NCBI GenBank assembly: GCA_031425695.1
Contig: JANPJV010000281.1
Span: 1 to 22,729 of the forward strand
DNA: 22,729 nt
Direction: 5' to 3'
Origin: JANPJV01 sp031425695
GTDB taxonomy: Bacteria; Pseudomonadota; Gammaproteobacteria; Xanthomonadales; SZUA-5
A program made the position numbers and the translations under genes. The notes under the pieces are model-generated. The model was not told where the DNA came from, ran no database searches, and was given only the letters and a program-made list of their open reading frames with translations. Positions 1 to 7,552 of the stretch are shown here, piece after piece; the stretch's first letter is position 1; the number at the start of each line of letters is the position of its first letter.

Positions 1-25
1 GAGTCCGCGCACAGCGCAGACCCAC
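1..25. repeat. REP-like hairpin, partial copy at window edge
   Basis: Positions 3-10 (GTCCGCGC) and 14-21 (GCGCAGAC) form an 8-3-8 hairpin with one mismatch, followed by CCAC. Bases 3-25 are identical to 19365-19387 inside xdhB. The flanks match the arms of the palindrome at 4932-5001. The copy is probably cut off by the window start. The rest of the leader up to the cytochrome start at 104 shows nothing I can name. Confidence 0.6.
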
Positions 26-103
26 CAAGGCACCGCCCCCAGACAGCCGCCCATCACGCCATCCGTTGTAGCATCCGCGCCATCTTGTCGCCGGCAATCG
101 TGC

Positions 104-1831
104 ATGAGCCAGTTCCAGTCGTGGTGGCGCGGCCTGCTCGCGTCCTGCCTGTTGTTCGCGAGCATCCCGGCCGCTGCGGTCATCAGCGGGCTGGTCATCG
201 ACGAGGCGACCAAGGCGCCGATTGCTGGCGCGCTGGTGCGCCTGCAGGCCACCGACGGCCCGACCGTCACCACCGACGCGAATGGCGCCTTTACGCTCAA
301 CGTCGAGCCCGCGAACGGTGCCAACGTCGGCGCGGCCGTGCCGTACAACCACGCCTCCAGCGTCAACTACGTCACCAACGCGGTGTTCGCAGTGAATGGG
401 CAGACCGACGTCGTGATTCGCCTGCAACTACTGCCGGTGGCGCAGAACCCCAATTACAACCCGCCGAGTGCCACGCTCTGCGGCGCCTGCCATGACACCC
501 ATTTCGAGCAGTGGCAGGGCGCCCGTCACGCCGGCGCGGCCAGGAACGAATGGGTGCTGGATCTGTTTGCAGGTACCGGAACACCCGGCGGCAGCGCCGG
601 CTACGTCTTCAAGAACACGCACGATCCGGGCGAGACCGGTTTCTGCGCGTCCTGTCACGCACCGATGCAGGATGTGTTCACGCCGGGCCAGCTCATGTAC
701 GACGCGATCTCGACCCAGGCCGGGCGCGATGGTGTCAGCTGCCTCGCCTGCCACCAGCAGGCACACGTGAATCCAGCCCGTATCAACGGCATCGCGCACG
801 TCGACGGCAAGGTCAGCTATCGATTCCCGCTGGACCCCAACTACATCACCGGGCTGTACGTCTTCGGCAACCTGCCGGATGTCGAGAACGGCACCATGCG
901 CAATACCTACAACACGCTGTTCGCGCAGTCGTTGATGTGCGCCGGCTGTCATCAGTATCACCGCCCCGACAATGGCGCGCCCGGCCAGAACACTTTCCTC
1001 GAGTGGCAGGCCTCGCCCTACGCACAGCCGGGCCCCGGCTTCCGCACTTGCCAGAACTGCCATATGCCCAACGAGGATGGCCCCGGCCCGATCGCGGCCA
1101 CGGCGGGCTTCGACCGTCCCGCCACGCAGCGCCACAAGCATGACTTCGTCGGCTCCACGCCGGCAACGCTGAGCGGGGCGATCCTCCTGCGCGCCACCGC
1201 TTCGGAAAGTGCCGGCCAGTTGCTGGTGAACGCGCAGGTCGAAAACCGCGGTGCCGGGCATTCCTTCCCGACCGGCTTCTCCATCCGCAACGCCATCCTG
1301 GTGCTCGACGTGCGCGCCGACGGCCAGCTGCTGACGCAGACCGGCGGGCCGGTCGTGCCCTTCTATGGCAGCGACGATGTCCCCGGCAACCAGCCCGGCG
1401 ATCTCGCCGGCCTCCCCGGGAAAGGCTTCGCCAAGGTGCTCGAGGGCCGCATCAACGACCAGGGTCCGGTCGTCCGGCCGGTCATCTTCATCGACGCCGA
1501 GCGCGCGAGCGAAGACACGGTGATCCCGTCCGGCGCCACCGACAGCTCGGTGTACTCATTCCAGCTCCCGGCGAACCTCCCTGTGGGAACAGAAATCACC
1601 GTCGAGGCGCGCCTGCTCTACCGCCGCGCCTTCCGCGCGCTGGCGGTCACCAAGGGCTGGACGCAGACGCCGAGTGGCGGCCCGATCGAGATCGAAGTGG
1701 CAAGGCAGGAGCTGACCCTGGCATCGGCGGGCAGCTCACCGACCGGCGTGCCCGGTCCAGGAAATCTGGCACTGGTGCTGCTGGCGCTGGGATTGTTCGG
1801 TCTGGGTGCGGTGCTGGTGCGTCGCCTTTAA
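104..1831 (+). CDS. Exported five-heme cytochrome c with PEP-CTERM-like tail
   Basis: A 575-residue protein that probably acts in electron transfer in the periplasm or at the cell surface. Residues 1-25 look like a Sec signal peptide ending in an AAA-type cleavage site. Residues 27-70 resemble a carboxypeptidase-regulatory-like beta fold (ISGLVIDEATKAPIAGALV). Five CxxCH heme sites begin at C126, C181, C213, C279 and C316. A GHSFPTG motif at H386, typical of cytochrome c554-like multiheme proteins, may supply a distal ligand. The C-terminal half, after about residue 350, has no heme motif. The last 28 residues contain VPGPGN, a hydrophobic stretch and RRL, resembling PEP-CTERM-type sorting tails. 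The ATG at 104 is chosen because the signal peptide follows directly; no clear ribosome site is visible. The substrate is unknown. The gene stands alone and is convergent with rapA. Confidence 0.85.
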   Translation: MSQFQSWWRGLLASCLLFASIPAAAVISGLVIDEATKAPIAGALVRLQATDGPTVTTDANGAFTLNVEPANGANVGAAVPYNHASSVNYVTNAVFAVNGQTDVVIRLQLLPVAQNPNYNPPSATLCGACHDTHFEQWQGARHAGAARNEWVLDLFAGTGTPGGSAGYVFKNTHDPGETGFCASCHAPMQDVFTPGQLMYDAISTQAGRDGVSCLACHQQAHVNPARINGIAHVDGKVSYRFPLDPNYITGLYVFGNLPDVENGTMRNTYNTLFAQSLMCAGCHQYHRPDNGAPGQNTFLEWQASPYAQPGPGFRTCQNCHMPNEDGPGPIAATAGFDRPATQRHKHDFVGSTPATLSGAILLRATASESAGQLLVNAQVENRGAGHSFPTGFSIRNAILVLDVRADGQLLTQTGGPVVPFYGSDDVPGNQPGDLAGLPGKGFAKVLEGRINDQGPVVRPVIFIDAERASEDTVIPSGATDSSVYSFQLPANLPVGTEITVEARLLYRRAFRALAVTKGWTQTPSGGPIEIEVARQELTLASAGSSPTGVPGPGNLALVLLALGLFGLGAVLVRRL

Positions 1832-1834
1832 GAG

Positions 1835-1906
1835 CGGTTTCGGTTGTCGGTTTCGGTTTCGGAAGACGCGGCAGACTCGCTCTTCCGAAACCGACAACCG
1901 AAACCG
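1835..1906. terminator. Long inverted repeat between convergent genes, likely bidirectional terminator
   Basis: The 22 bases at 1835-1856 are the exact reverse complement of 1885-1906. An alternative inner register pairs 1854-1866 with 1881-1893 (13 bp). The two registers differ because the left arm carries one extra TTTCGG unit. The repeat begins 3 nt after the cytochrome stop and ends 10 nt before the rapA stop, so a terminator serving both strands is the simplest reading. It may also be a copy of a dispersed repeat. Confidence 0.7.
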
Positions 1907-1916
1907 ACACTCTGCT

Positions 1917-4829
1917 TTACTGCGCCGCCAGTTTCAAAAAGTCCTGACTGACTGAAAGCCGGATCGCGTCCAGCCGCACCCGTGCCTGGGGCAGGGCGGA
2001 GCGCAGGGCGTCGAGTTGGGTGGACATGGCCTCGATCTCGGATTCGCGCACGCTCGGGTTGACGCGACGCAATGCCCGCAGGCGCTCGTACTCGCCGCCG
2101 AGTTCGCGCTCGACGCGAAGCAAAGCGCTGGCGATCAGCGCCTGTGCCTGTTCCTTGGCGAGATCCTCGCAGGCCTTGGCCATCGGCGGCACCAGCGCGG
2201 TCAGGATTGGACGGAAGCGTGCGAGCTCGACGGGTTTGTCGTCGGAGCGCGCGATCACCGTGTTGACCGGCGCGTAGTCGCGCGGCGCGAGCTTGGAATC
2301 GACGCTGATGGTGATCGGCTGCGGCGGCAGGTAGCGCTCGACGTCGAGCTTGCGATCGGCGATGCACTCGAGCACGTAGATGCCGGTCACGAGCGCCGAG
2401 CGCGGCGGCAGCATGGTGTCGACCAGGAACGCCGCGTTGCCGGTTTCCGACCCGATCAGCAGCTCGATGGCGCCAGCCACCATCGGCTGGTCGAAGCGCA
2501 GCAATGGCAGGTCTTCGCGCGAGAGCGCGGTGTTGCGATCGAAGGTCGCGGTCAACACGCCCTCGCTCGGCCATGGAAAATCTTCGCTGGACAGATACTC
2601 GGGATCGAGGCGATGGGTGCGCAGGCCCATCTCTTCGGTCTCGATGCCGTATTGCTCGAACAGGCGCAGGACGAAGTCATCGTCGCTGCCGCGGTTGTCG
2701 CTCGCCAGCAGTGCCGAGCGCAGTTGTACGCCGCGATCGCCATAACGGGTTGCCAATTCGAGCAGGCGATCACGCCCCTCGGCGATCGCCCGGCTCAAGC
2801 TCGCATGGGCCTCCCGCGTCTCCTCGATCAGCGCTGCGAGCGGCGCACCGGCCGTGTCCTCGCCATCCGCATGCGCCAGCGCGAGCTCGATCACGCGCGG
2901 GCCGAAGCGCTTGTAGAGCTCGCGGCCATCGGCCGGGCTGACGCGCAAGGCATCGAGCGCCTGCACGTACCAGAGGCTCAAGGCCTCCTGCGCGGTGCCG
3001 GGCAGCACTGCATGGTGCAGGTGCACGTCACCGGTCTGGCCGATGCGGTCGAGGCGGCCGATGCGCTGTTCCAGGAGATCGGGATCCGCGGGCAGATCCC
3101 ACAGCACCAGATGATGCGCAAACTGGAAGTTGCGGCCTTCCGATCCGATCTCCGAGCAAAGCAGCACGCGTGCGCCGTCTTCCTGCGCAAAATAGGCGGC
3201 GTTGCGATCACGCTGCGCCAGGCTCAGGCCCTCGTGGAAGCGACCCACGCGGGCGCCGCTCTTCAAGCGCAGCGCGGCTTCCAGCAGCTCGACCTTGGCG
3301 CGCGTGCGGCAGATCAGCAGCAGCTTGGCGGGGCTCAATTCCTCGATCAGCGCGACCAGCCATTCGAAACGCGGATCGCGGGTCATCGCCAGCACCGCCG
3401 GCGACACGGTCTGGGCAGCGGCCTCTTCGGTCACGGCCGTCTTGGTCAATGGCACGGGTGCTGCGCGCAGGCCGACATCCGTCTCGAACTCCTCCCGCAG
3501 CGCGGCCAGGTAGTCGGACTGATCGGTGTGCGGAAGATGCAAGGTGACGATGCTGGCGACGCGCTCGGGGAAGCCGCCAACGCTCACGCGGCGATTGCGG
3601 AACATCACCCGGCCGGTGCCGTGGCGATCGATGAGCGCACCCAGCAGGCGCTGGCGCACGTTGGGTGGCGCATCGCTGCTGATCAGCGGCAGCAGCTCGG
3701 CTTCGTCGGCGAGCACTTCGCGCAGGCTGGTGAGGTCGTCGCCGAGGATCAGCGATTCGCTGAGCAGGGCTTCGGCCAGTCCCGAAATGCGCGCAAAGCT
3801 CTGCGCGTCGCGCTCGAAATGGGCGAGATCGTTGTAGCGCGCCGGATCGAGCAGGCGCAGGCGCGCGAAGTGGCCGCTGCGCCCGAGCTGTTCGGGCGTC
3901 GCCGTGAGCAGCACCACGCTCGGCGTGCCGATTGCGAGCTGTTCCGCCAGCGCGTACTCGGGGCTGGTTTCTTCGGGCGACCAGGCCAGGTGATGGGCCT
4001 CGTCGATCACCATGAGGTCCCAGCGCGCCTCGACGATCTGCCGCGCCCGCTTCGGGTTCGCAGTCAGAAAGGCGAGATCGGTGAGGACGAACTGGTCGTC
4101 CTGGAACGGATTGGCGGCCTCGTCGGATTTCTCGATCGAGTCGGCACGGTCGGCGTCGTAGATCGCGAAGCGCAGGTTGAAGCGCCGCAACAATTCGACG
4201 AACCACTGGTACATCAGCGCCTCGGGCACCAGCACCAGCACGCGGCCGACACGCCCGGTCGCGATCATGCGCGCCAGGATCATGCCGGCTTCGATGGTCT
4301 TGCCGAGGCCCACTTCGTCGGCCAGCAGCACGCGCGGCTGCGGCTGCGCGAGCGCCGCCTCGACGACGGCGAGCTGATGGGGCAGCAAGGAGATGCGCGA
4401 GCCGGCAATGCCCCAGCTCGGTGCCGTCCGCGCCTCGGCGCGGCGCATCAGCGCCTCGCTGCGCAGCACGAAGCGAGCGTTGGTGTCGATCCGCCCGGCG
4501 GTCAGCCGCTCATCGGCAGCGCTGGCGGCCTGCACGTCATCGAGCTGCGGTTCGGCGATCCACTCGCCGCCGCTGCGATAGAACATCAGGCCGTCGCGAT
4601 CTTGAGCCTCCTCGACGTTGTACATCTTGCCGTCGATGCTGATCTGGTCACCAACCCGAAACTCCGCGCGCGAGAGCGGTGCCGAGGACAGGGCGTAGCG
4701 GCGCAGCATGCCGGCCTTGGTGAACAGCAATTCGAGTGCACGTACGTCGACGCGCTTGATGGTGCCGAGGCCAAGCTCGGGCTCGGCGGTGGAATACCAG
4801 CGCTGGCCGGGGGTCAAACGAAAGGTCAT
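1917..4829 (-). CDS. rapA: RNA polymerase-associated ATPase RapA (Swi2/Snf2 family)
   Basis: This 970-residue protein matches Escherichia coli RapA (968 aa) along its length as I recall that sequence. RapA binds RNA polymerase and helps recycle it after transcription. The N-terminus (FRLTPGQRWYSTAEPELGLG) matches the RapA Tudor-like region. The helicase core has LLADEVGLGKTIEAGMIL with Walker lysine K177, a DEAH box at D276-H279, LLTATPEQLG, then SEIGSEGRNFQFA and LLEQRIGRLDRIGQ for the second lobe. The C-terminal RapA-specific region ends in RVRLDAIRLSVS. The frame stays open upstream to 5000, but that extension runs through the palindrome at 4932-5001 and is not RapA-like, so the ATG at 4829 is preferred. 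No strong ribosome site is seen. Confidence 0.95.
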   Translation of the reverse strand: MTFRLTPGQRWYSTAEPELGLGTIKRVDVRALELLFTKAGMLRRYALSSAPLSRAEFRVGDQISIDGKMYNVEEAQDRDGLMFYRSGGEWIAEPQLDDVQAASAADERLTAGRIDTNARFVLRSEALMRRAEARTAPSWGIAGSRISLLPHQLAVVEAALAQPQPRVLLADEVGLGKTIEAGMILARMIATGRVGRVLVLVPEALMYQWFVELLRRFNLRFAIYDADRADSIEKSDEAANPFQDDQFVLTDLAFLTANPKRARQIVEARWDLMVIDEAHHLAWSPEETSPEYALAEQLAIGTPSVVLLTATPEQLGRSGHFARLRLLDPARYNDLAHFERDAQSFARISGLAEALLSESLILGDDLTSLREVLADEAELLPLISSDAPPNVRQRLLGALIDRHGTGRVMFRNRRVSVGGFPERVASIVTLHLPHTDQSDYLAALREEFETDVGLRAAPVPLTKTAVTEEAAAQTVSPAVLAMTRDPRFEWLVALIEELSPAKLLLICRTRAKVELLEAALRLKSGARVGRFHEGLSLAQRDRNAAYFAQEDGARVLLCSEIGSEGRNFQFAHHLVLWDLPADPDLLEQRIGRLDRIGQTGDVHLHHAVLPGTAQEALSLWYVQALDALRVSPADGRELYKRFGPRVIELALAHADGEDTAGAPLAALIEETREAHASLSRAIAEGRDRLLELATRYGDRGVQLRSALLASDNRGSDDDFVLRLFEQYGIETEEMGLRTHRLDPEYLSSEDFPWPSEGVLTATFDRNTALSREDLPLLRFDQPMVAGAIELLIGSETGNAAFLVDTMLPPRSALVTGIYVLECIADRKLDVERYLPPQPITISVDSKLAPRDYAPVNTVIARSDDKPVELARFRPILTALVPPMAKACEDLAKEQAQALIASALLRVERELGGEYERLRALRRVNPSVRESEIEAMSTQLDALRSALPQARVRLDAIRLSVSQDFLKLAAQ

Positions 4830-4931
4830 TGGGATTTGCGGCTGAGGGTGATCTGAGCCGGCAAGGATAGCCGCTGCGAGTTGACTAGGATGTCGAGTCG
4901 GGATTCGCGGGCTGCTGGTGCGGTTGCACTG

Positions 4932-5001
4932 CGTGGGTCCGGACCTTGTCCGGACGCTCTCACTCCAACTCAAAAGCGTCCGGACCAGGTCCGGACCCAC
5001 G
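4932..5001. repeat. Nested palindromic REP-like element
   Basis: The 27-base arms at 4932-4958 and 4975-5001 are reverse complements except for one base, with a 16-nt spacer. Each arm is itself a hairpin: the 8-bp palindrome GTCCGGAC occurs at 4937, 4948, 4978 and 4989, giving an 8-3-8 layout in each arm. The element ends 2 nt short of the csiV-like stop codon and lies 102 nt upstream of the rapA start. It could terminate transcription from the csiV side, act as a REP pair, or both. Confidence 0.85.
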
Positions 5002-5003
5002 GA

Positions 5004-5624
5004 TCATGGAGCGCCCGCTTCCTCGAGCGTGGTCACGCTCAGGATCACGCCGATGGCGGGGTGATCGAGATAATGCACCTCGCCATTCGCGGTCGCGATG
5101 CGCTTGGTGTTGAGCCGGAAGCGCTGCTGCGCCCCGCTGGCGGCGGTCTGCCGCAGCAGCACGTCCACATGCGCCTCGACCGCGCGCCCGAAGCGCAGGC
5201 TGATGTCGCCATCGAGCTCCGGCAGCTCCGAGGCGAGCAGACCGCGCTCGGCATTGCTGCCCGAAACGGTCTTGGTGCCACGCAGGCGCACGCTGCGCTC
5301 GCTCCCTTGCGGCTGCTGCCAGCCGACATGCACCAGGGAACGCGTCCGCGCATGCCGCGCCAACGCCGTGAAGGCGCCGCCGAGCTTGAGGCTCTCCGGC
5401 GGCAACATGGAGTAATCCGCGCTTCCGGACCCGAGCAGCATCCCGGCATAGCGCGGATCCGCGTCATCCGCCGCCAACGCAGCCGCATCCTCCGGGGTGC
5501 TGTAGGCAAACACGAGTACTTCCACCTGGATGCGCGCCGATTGCGCCAGCGCGCTCGTCGCGGCCAGCAGCAGCAACAGCGGGAACAGGAGACCGCCAAG
5601 AACCGAACGTTTGAGTGCTTTCAT
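5004..5624 (-). CDS. CsiV-like exported protein
   Basis: A 206-residue protein with a clear signal peptide (MKALKRS, a long leucine-rich core, then SALAQ at about residue 28). After it come a QVEVLVFAY strand, a low-complexity acidic segment and a LVHVGWQQPQ motif at about residues 96-105. This pattern, a short strand at the mature N-terminus plus an L-x-H-x-x-W-x-Q motif, is what I recall of the CsiV family, periplasmic peptidoglycan-binding proteins often found next to mfd in Pseudomonas. Here mfd lies about 2 kb away with two insert-like blocks between. The stop is 2 nt from the palindrome on its 3' side. The oxygenase gene upstream, on the same strand, ends 54 nt before this start, so the two may be co-transcribed. 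The family assignment is moderate; the Sec export signal is clear. Confidence 0.65.
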   Translation of the reverse strand: MKALKRSVLGGLLFPLLLLLAATSALAQSARIQVEVLVFAYSTPEDAAALAADDADPRYAGMLLGSGSADYSMLPPESLKLGGAFTALARHARTRSLVHVGWQQPQGSERSVRLRGTKTVSGSNAERGLLASELPELDGDISLRFGRAVEAHVDVLLRQTAASGAQQRFRLNTKRIATANGEVHYLDHPAIGVILSVTTLEEAGAP

Positions 5625-5678
5625 GCGCCGCAGTCTACCGTTTCCTGTTCAGACGTAGTCCGCACATCCATCCTGCGC

Positions 5679-6392
5679 TCACTTTGGCGGCGCCCCGAAC
5701 AACGCCTCTGCGCGCTGAAACAAGACCCACGAGGTTGCGATGTACTTGTTCCCACCCAACGGCCGGTTGCCGCGGTGCGTGTGCGTGAAGCCCGCGGGCG
5801 CGATCAACACCGATCCGGTGCGTGGCACGATCTTGCGCTGCTGGTGGAAGAACTCGGTCTCGCCCTCGCGAAATCCGTCATTGAGATAGATCGACCACAA
5901 CAGCACACGGTGCAAGGTCTCTCCATGCGTGTCGCCCGGCTTCGGATACAGCTCGCTGTGCCAATAGGGATAGCCGCCGACATTGGCGATGTATTTCTGG
6001 AGATTGATGGAGCCGGGACGGAACAGTTTCGTGATCAGGTTCTGGAGTTGCGGATCCGGCGTGGCCGCAATGGCGGCGGAATCGAGCGTGACGAGTTCAC
6101 CTGGCTTCGTTGGATGCGGCGTGCGCAACGCGAGCGGGGCCAGCGCCAGAAACGGGTACTTTCGGATGTAGCGCATCAGCGCCCGCATCATGACCCCGTT
6201 CAGCAGGTTGACCACATCGCGCCATTGCGCGTGATCGTCGACGCACAGGTCCCAGCTGTCCTTCATGCTGGTGTCGACACCACTGCCGGTGCGCCCGCGA
6301 GTGGCTTTGCCGCTCGCCTCGAAACGCTTGATCAACCCTGCGCAGGTCGCAGCATCGAGCGCGTCTTCGGTCACTTCGATGAAATCGGTCAT
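5679..6392 (-). CDS. 2-oxoglutarate/Fe(II)-dependent oxygenase, HxE variant
   Basis: A 237-residue protein of the prolyl-4-hydroxylase-like 2OG-Fe(II) oxygenase superfamily, probably cytoplasmic because no signal peptide is seen. The core strand INLQKYIANVGGYPYWHSELYP places H145 and E147 where the family has its HxD iron ligands. H206 in FTHTHRGNRP is the likely distal iron ligand, and K216 (GGNKYIATSW) the likely 2-oxoglutarate anchor. LLWSIYLNDGFREGETEFF is the usual strand between them. The ATG at 6392 has a GGAG ribosome site 5 nt upstream. The substrate cannot be read from the sequence. The csiV-like gene follows on the same strand after 54 nt. Confidence 0.8.
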   Translation of the reverse strand: MTDFIEVTEDALDAATCAGLIKRFEASGKATRGRTGSGVDTSMKDSWDLCVDDHAQWRDVVNLLNGVMMRALMRYIRKYPFLALAPLALRTPHPTKPGELVTLDSAAIAATPDPQLQNLITKLFRPGSINLQKYIANVGGYPYWHSELYPKPGDTHGETLHRVLLWSIYLNDGFREGETEFFHQQRKIVPRTGSVLIAPAGFTHTHRGNRPLGGNKYIATSWVLFQRAEALFGAPPK

Positions 6393-6784
6393 GAGAACTC
6401 CGCCGTAGCCAGGCGCGATTCGCTTCGCGGGAAGAGCGATTCTGCCTGCCTTTGCGTCAAGCTCCGCGGCGATGGCGCCGATCGGTATGGGACTTCCTCG
6501 TCGATGCGGCGATCTCTCAACCCAAGAACGTCAGCTTCCACCGTCACACCGATCGCACGCACCGCTGAGCAACTTGGGAGCACCGCCGAACACCTTCTCT
6601 TCTGCCGTTTCGATTCATCCGAGACCGGAATTCCAACCAGCGATTGGTGTGCGCGAACTTTCGGAGCTGACCAAGGCCCCAGCTGAATCCTCCGTGCCAG
6701 CAGCACTGCCGATGCACCGGCGATGAGCGACGCGGTTTGGCAGCTCCTGACGCCTGGGGACGAAGTCTGAACGTCTGCGAATGA
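6393..6784. other. Intergenic stretch without a convincing gene
   Basis: About 390 bases between the divergently transcribed oxygenase and vapB-like genes. Open frames on both strands are short, rich in Arg, Pro and Ser, and resemble nothing I know. I see no RNA gene. It probably holds the oxygenase promoter and perhaps decayed sequence. Confidence 0.5.
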
Positions 6785-6824
6785 CCTGCGCCGCAGGCGT
6801 GATACGATGGCTTACTGAAGTAAG
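6785..6824 (+). promoter_or_regulatory. Two palindromes ahead of the antitoxin gene, possible operator
   Basis: CCTGCG-C-CGCAGG lies at 6785-6797 and CTTACT-GA-AGTAAG at 6811-6824. Their centres are about 26 bp apart, just upstream of the ATG at 6829. Antitoxins of this type commonly bind palindromes over their own promoter. The operator role is an inference from position and symmetry. A weak TACGAT box at 6803-6808 could be a -10 element, but no matching -35 is evident. Confidence 0.4.
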
Positions 6825-6828
6825 TCGG

Positions 6829-7077
6829 ATGACGTCGATGTTCGTCACTGTTTCGGAAAAAGGTCAGGTTGTCATTCCGGCGAGTCTGCGCGCGCGATTG
6901 GGTATCTCGGCGGGAACGCGCCTGGAAGTCAGCGAGGAGAACGGCAACATTCTCATGCTCGTCGAGCCACAGCGGAAAACGGTGTCCGCCAGGGATTGCA
7001 TCGGCATTGCCGGCTATACGGGTCCAATGCTCGAGCTTGTCGAGATGGACGCTGCGCGGTTCGCCACCAAGCCGTGA
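6829..7077 (+). CDS. vapB: AbrB/MazE-fold antitoxin (VapB-type)
   Basis: An 82-residue protein whose N-terminus is a SpoVT-AbrB swapped-hairpin DNA-binding domain: FVTVSEKGQVVIPASLRARLGISAGTRLEV, then a hydrophobic strand. The C-terminal 35 residues or so would wrap around and inhibit the toxin. The start is placed at ATG 6829; ATG 6838 is also possible. The stop TGA overlaps the GTG start of the toxin gene (GTGA), showing translational coupling. It is probably a repressor of its own promoter through the palindromes at 6785-6824. Confidence 0.85.
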   Translation: MTSMFVTVSEKGQVVIPASLRARLGISAGTRLEVSEENGNILMLVEPQRKTVSARDCIGIAGYTGPMLELVEMDAARFATKP

Positions 7078-7469
7078 TCTCCCTGGACACCAATGTACTG
7101 GTGCGCCTGGTGACGGGCGACGATCCAGTGCAAGCCGAACGCGTTGCTGCCCGGCTGGATGGCGGCGACGCCTATTTCGTCCCGCTCACGGTTGCACTGG
7201 AGCTCGAATGGGTACTTCGCGGTGCCTATCGACTGCCGGCCGAGCAGATCGTCGCCTCGTTCGAGGCGCTGTTGTCGATACGAAATCTGCGCTTTGCTGA
7301 GGAGCAGGCCTTGACACGTGCGCTCGCGCGTTGTCGGGCAGGATTTGATTTCGCGGACGCGCTGCATCTGGAAGCGTCCACGGGATGCAAGGCAATGCTG
7401 AGCTTCGACGCAAAGCTTCGGGCGCGCGCCCGGCGTGCAAACATGACCCCGACGGTTCTGGCTCCCTGA
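7074..7469 (+). CDS. vapC: PIN-domain toxin ribonuclease (VapC-type)
   Basis: A 131-residue PIN-domain protein, the size expected of VapC toxins, which cleave specific RNAs in the cytoplasm. The four conserved acidic residues of the metal site are visible: D5 (SLDTNVLVR), E43 (ALELEWVLR), D95 (FDFADALHL) and D112 (LSFDAKL). The start is GTG at 7074, overlapping the antitoxin stop; the frame is open farther upstream, but that part overlaps vapB and is not PIN-like. The toxin appears intact, so the pair is probably functional. Its gene converges on mfd. Confidence 0.88.
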   Translation: MISLDTNVLVRLVTGDDPVQAERVAARLDGGDAYFVPLTVALELEWVLRGAYRLPAEQIVASFEALLSIRNLRFAEEQALTRALARCRAGFDFADALHLEASTGCKAMLSFDAKLRARARRANMTPTVLAP

Positions 7470-7490
7470 CAGCGACAGTCGTCCACCGTC

Positions 7491-7541
7491 GGGAAGCGCC
7501 TTCGCTCCCGCTCTTCCACTGACGCACGACCGCATCGGTCG
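7491..7541. terminator. Two small hairpins between convergent vapC and mfd
   Basis: A bulged hairpin (GGG-A-AGCG-CCTT-CGCT-CCC) spans 7491-7509, and a perfect 6-bp stem CGACCG-CAT-CGGTCG spans 7527-7541. Neither has a T-run. They lie in the gap between two gene ends, so a weak terminator role is plausible but not shown. Confidence 0.35.
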
Positions 7542-7552
7542 CGCCCTGGCTT

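Noticed and set aside
2016..4856. Very long open frame (946 codons) on the plus strand opposite rapA
   Set aside because: It mirrors rapA, is rich in Arg, Gln, His and Ala with no known motif, and arises from GC-biased codon use on the real strand.
6436..6447. GCGATTCTGCCT shared with 12241-12252, both upstream of minus-strand genes
   Set aside because: Many 12-base matches are expected by chance in a window this size, and the flanks do not match.
4881..6686. 601-codon plus-strand frame across the palindrome, csiV-like gene and oxygenase
   Set aside because: It runs antisense through two supported genes and a repeat, with no protein-like composition.
6389..6706. 105-codon minus-strand frame upstream of the oxygenase
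   Set aside because: Its composition is low-complexity Arg/Ser, it overlaps the oxygenase start, and it has no motif or ribosome site.
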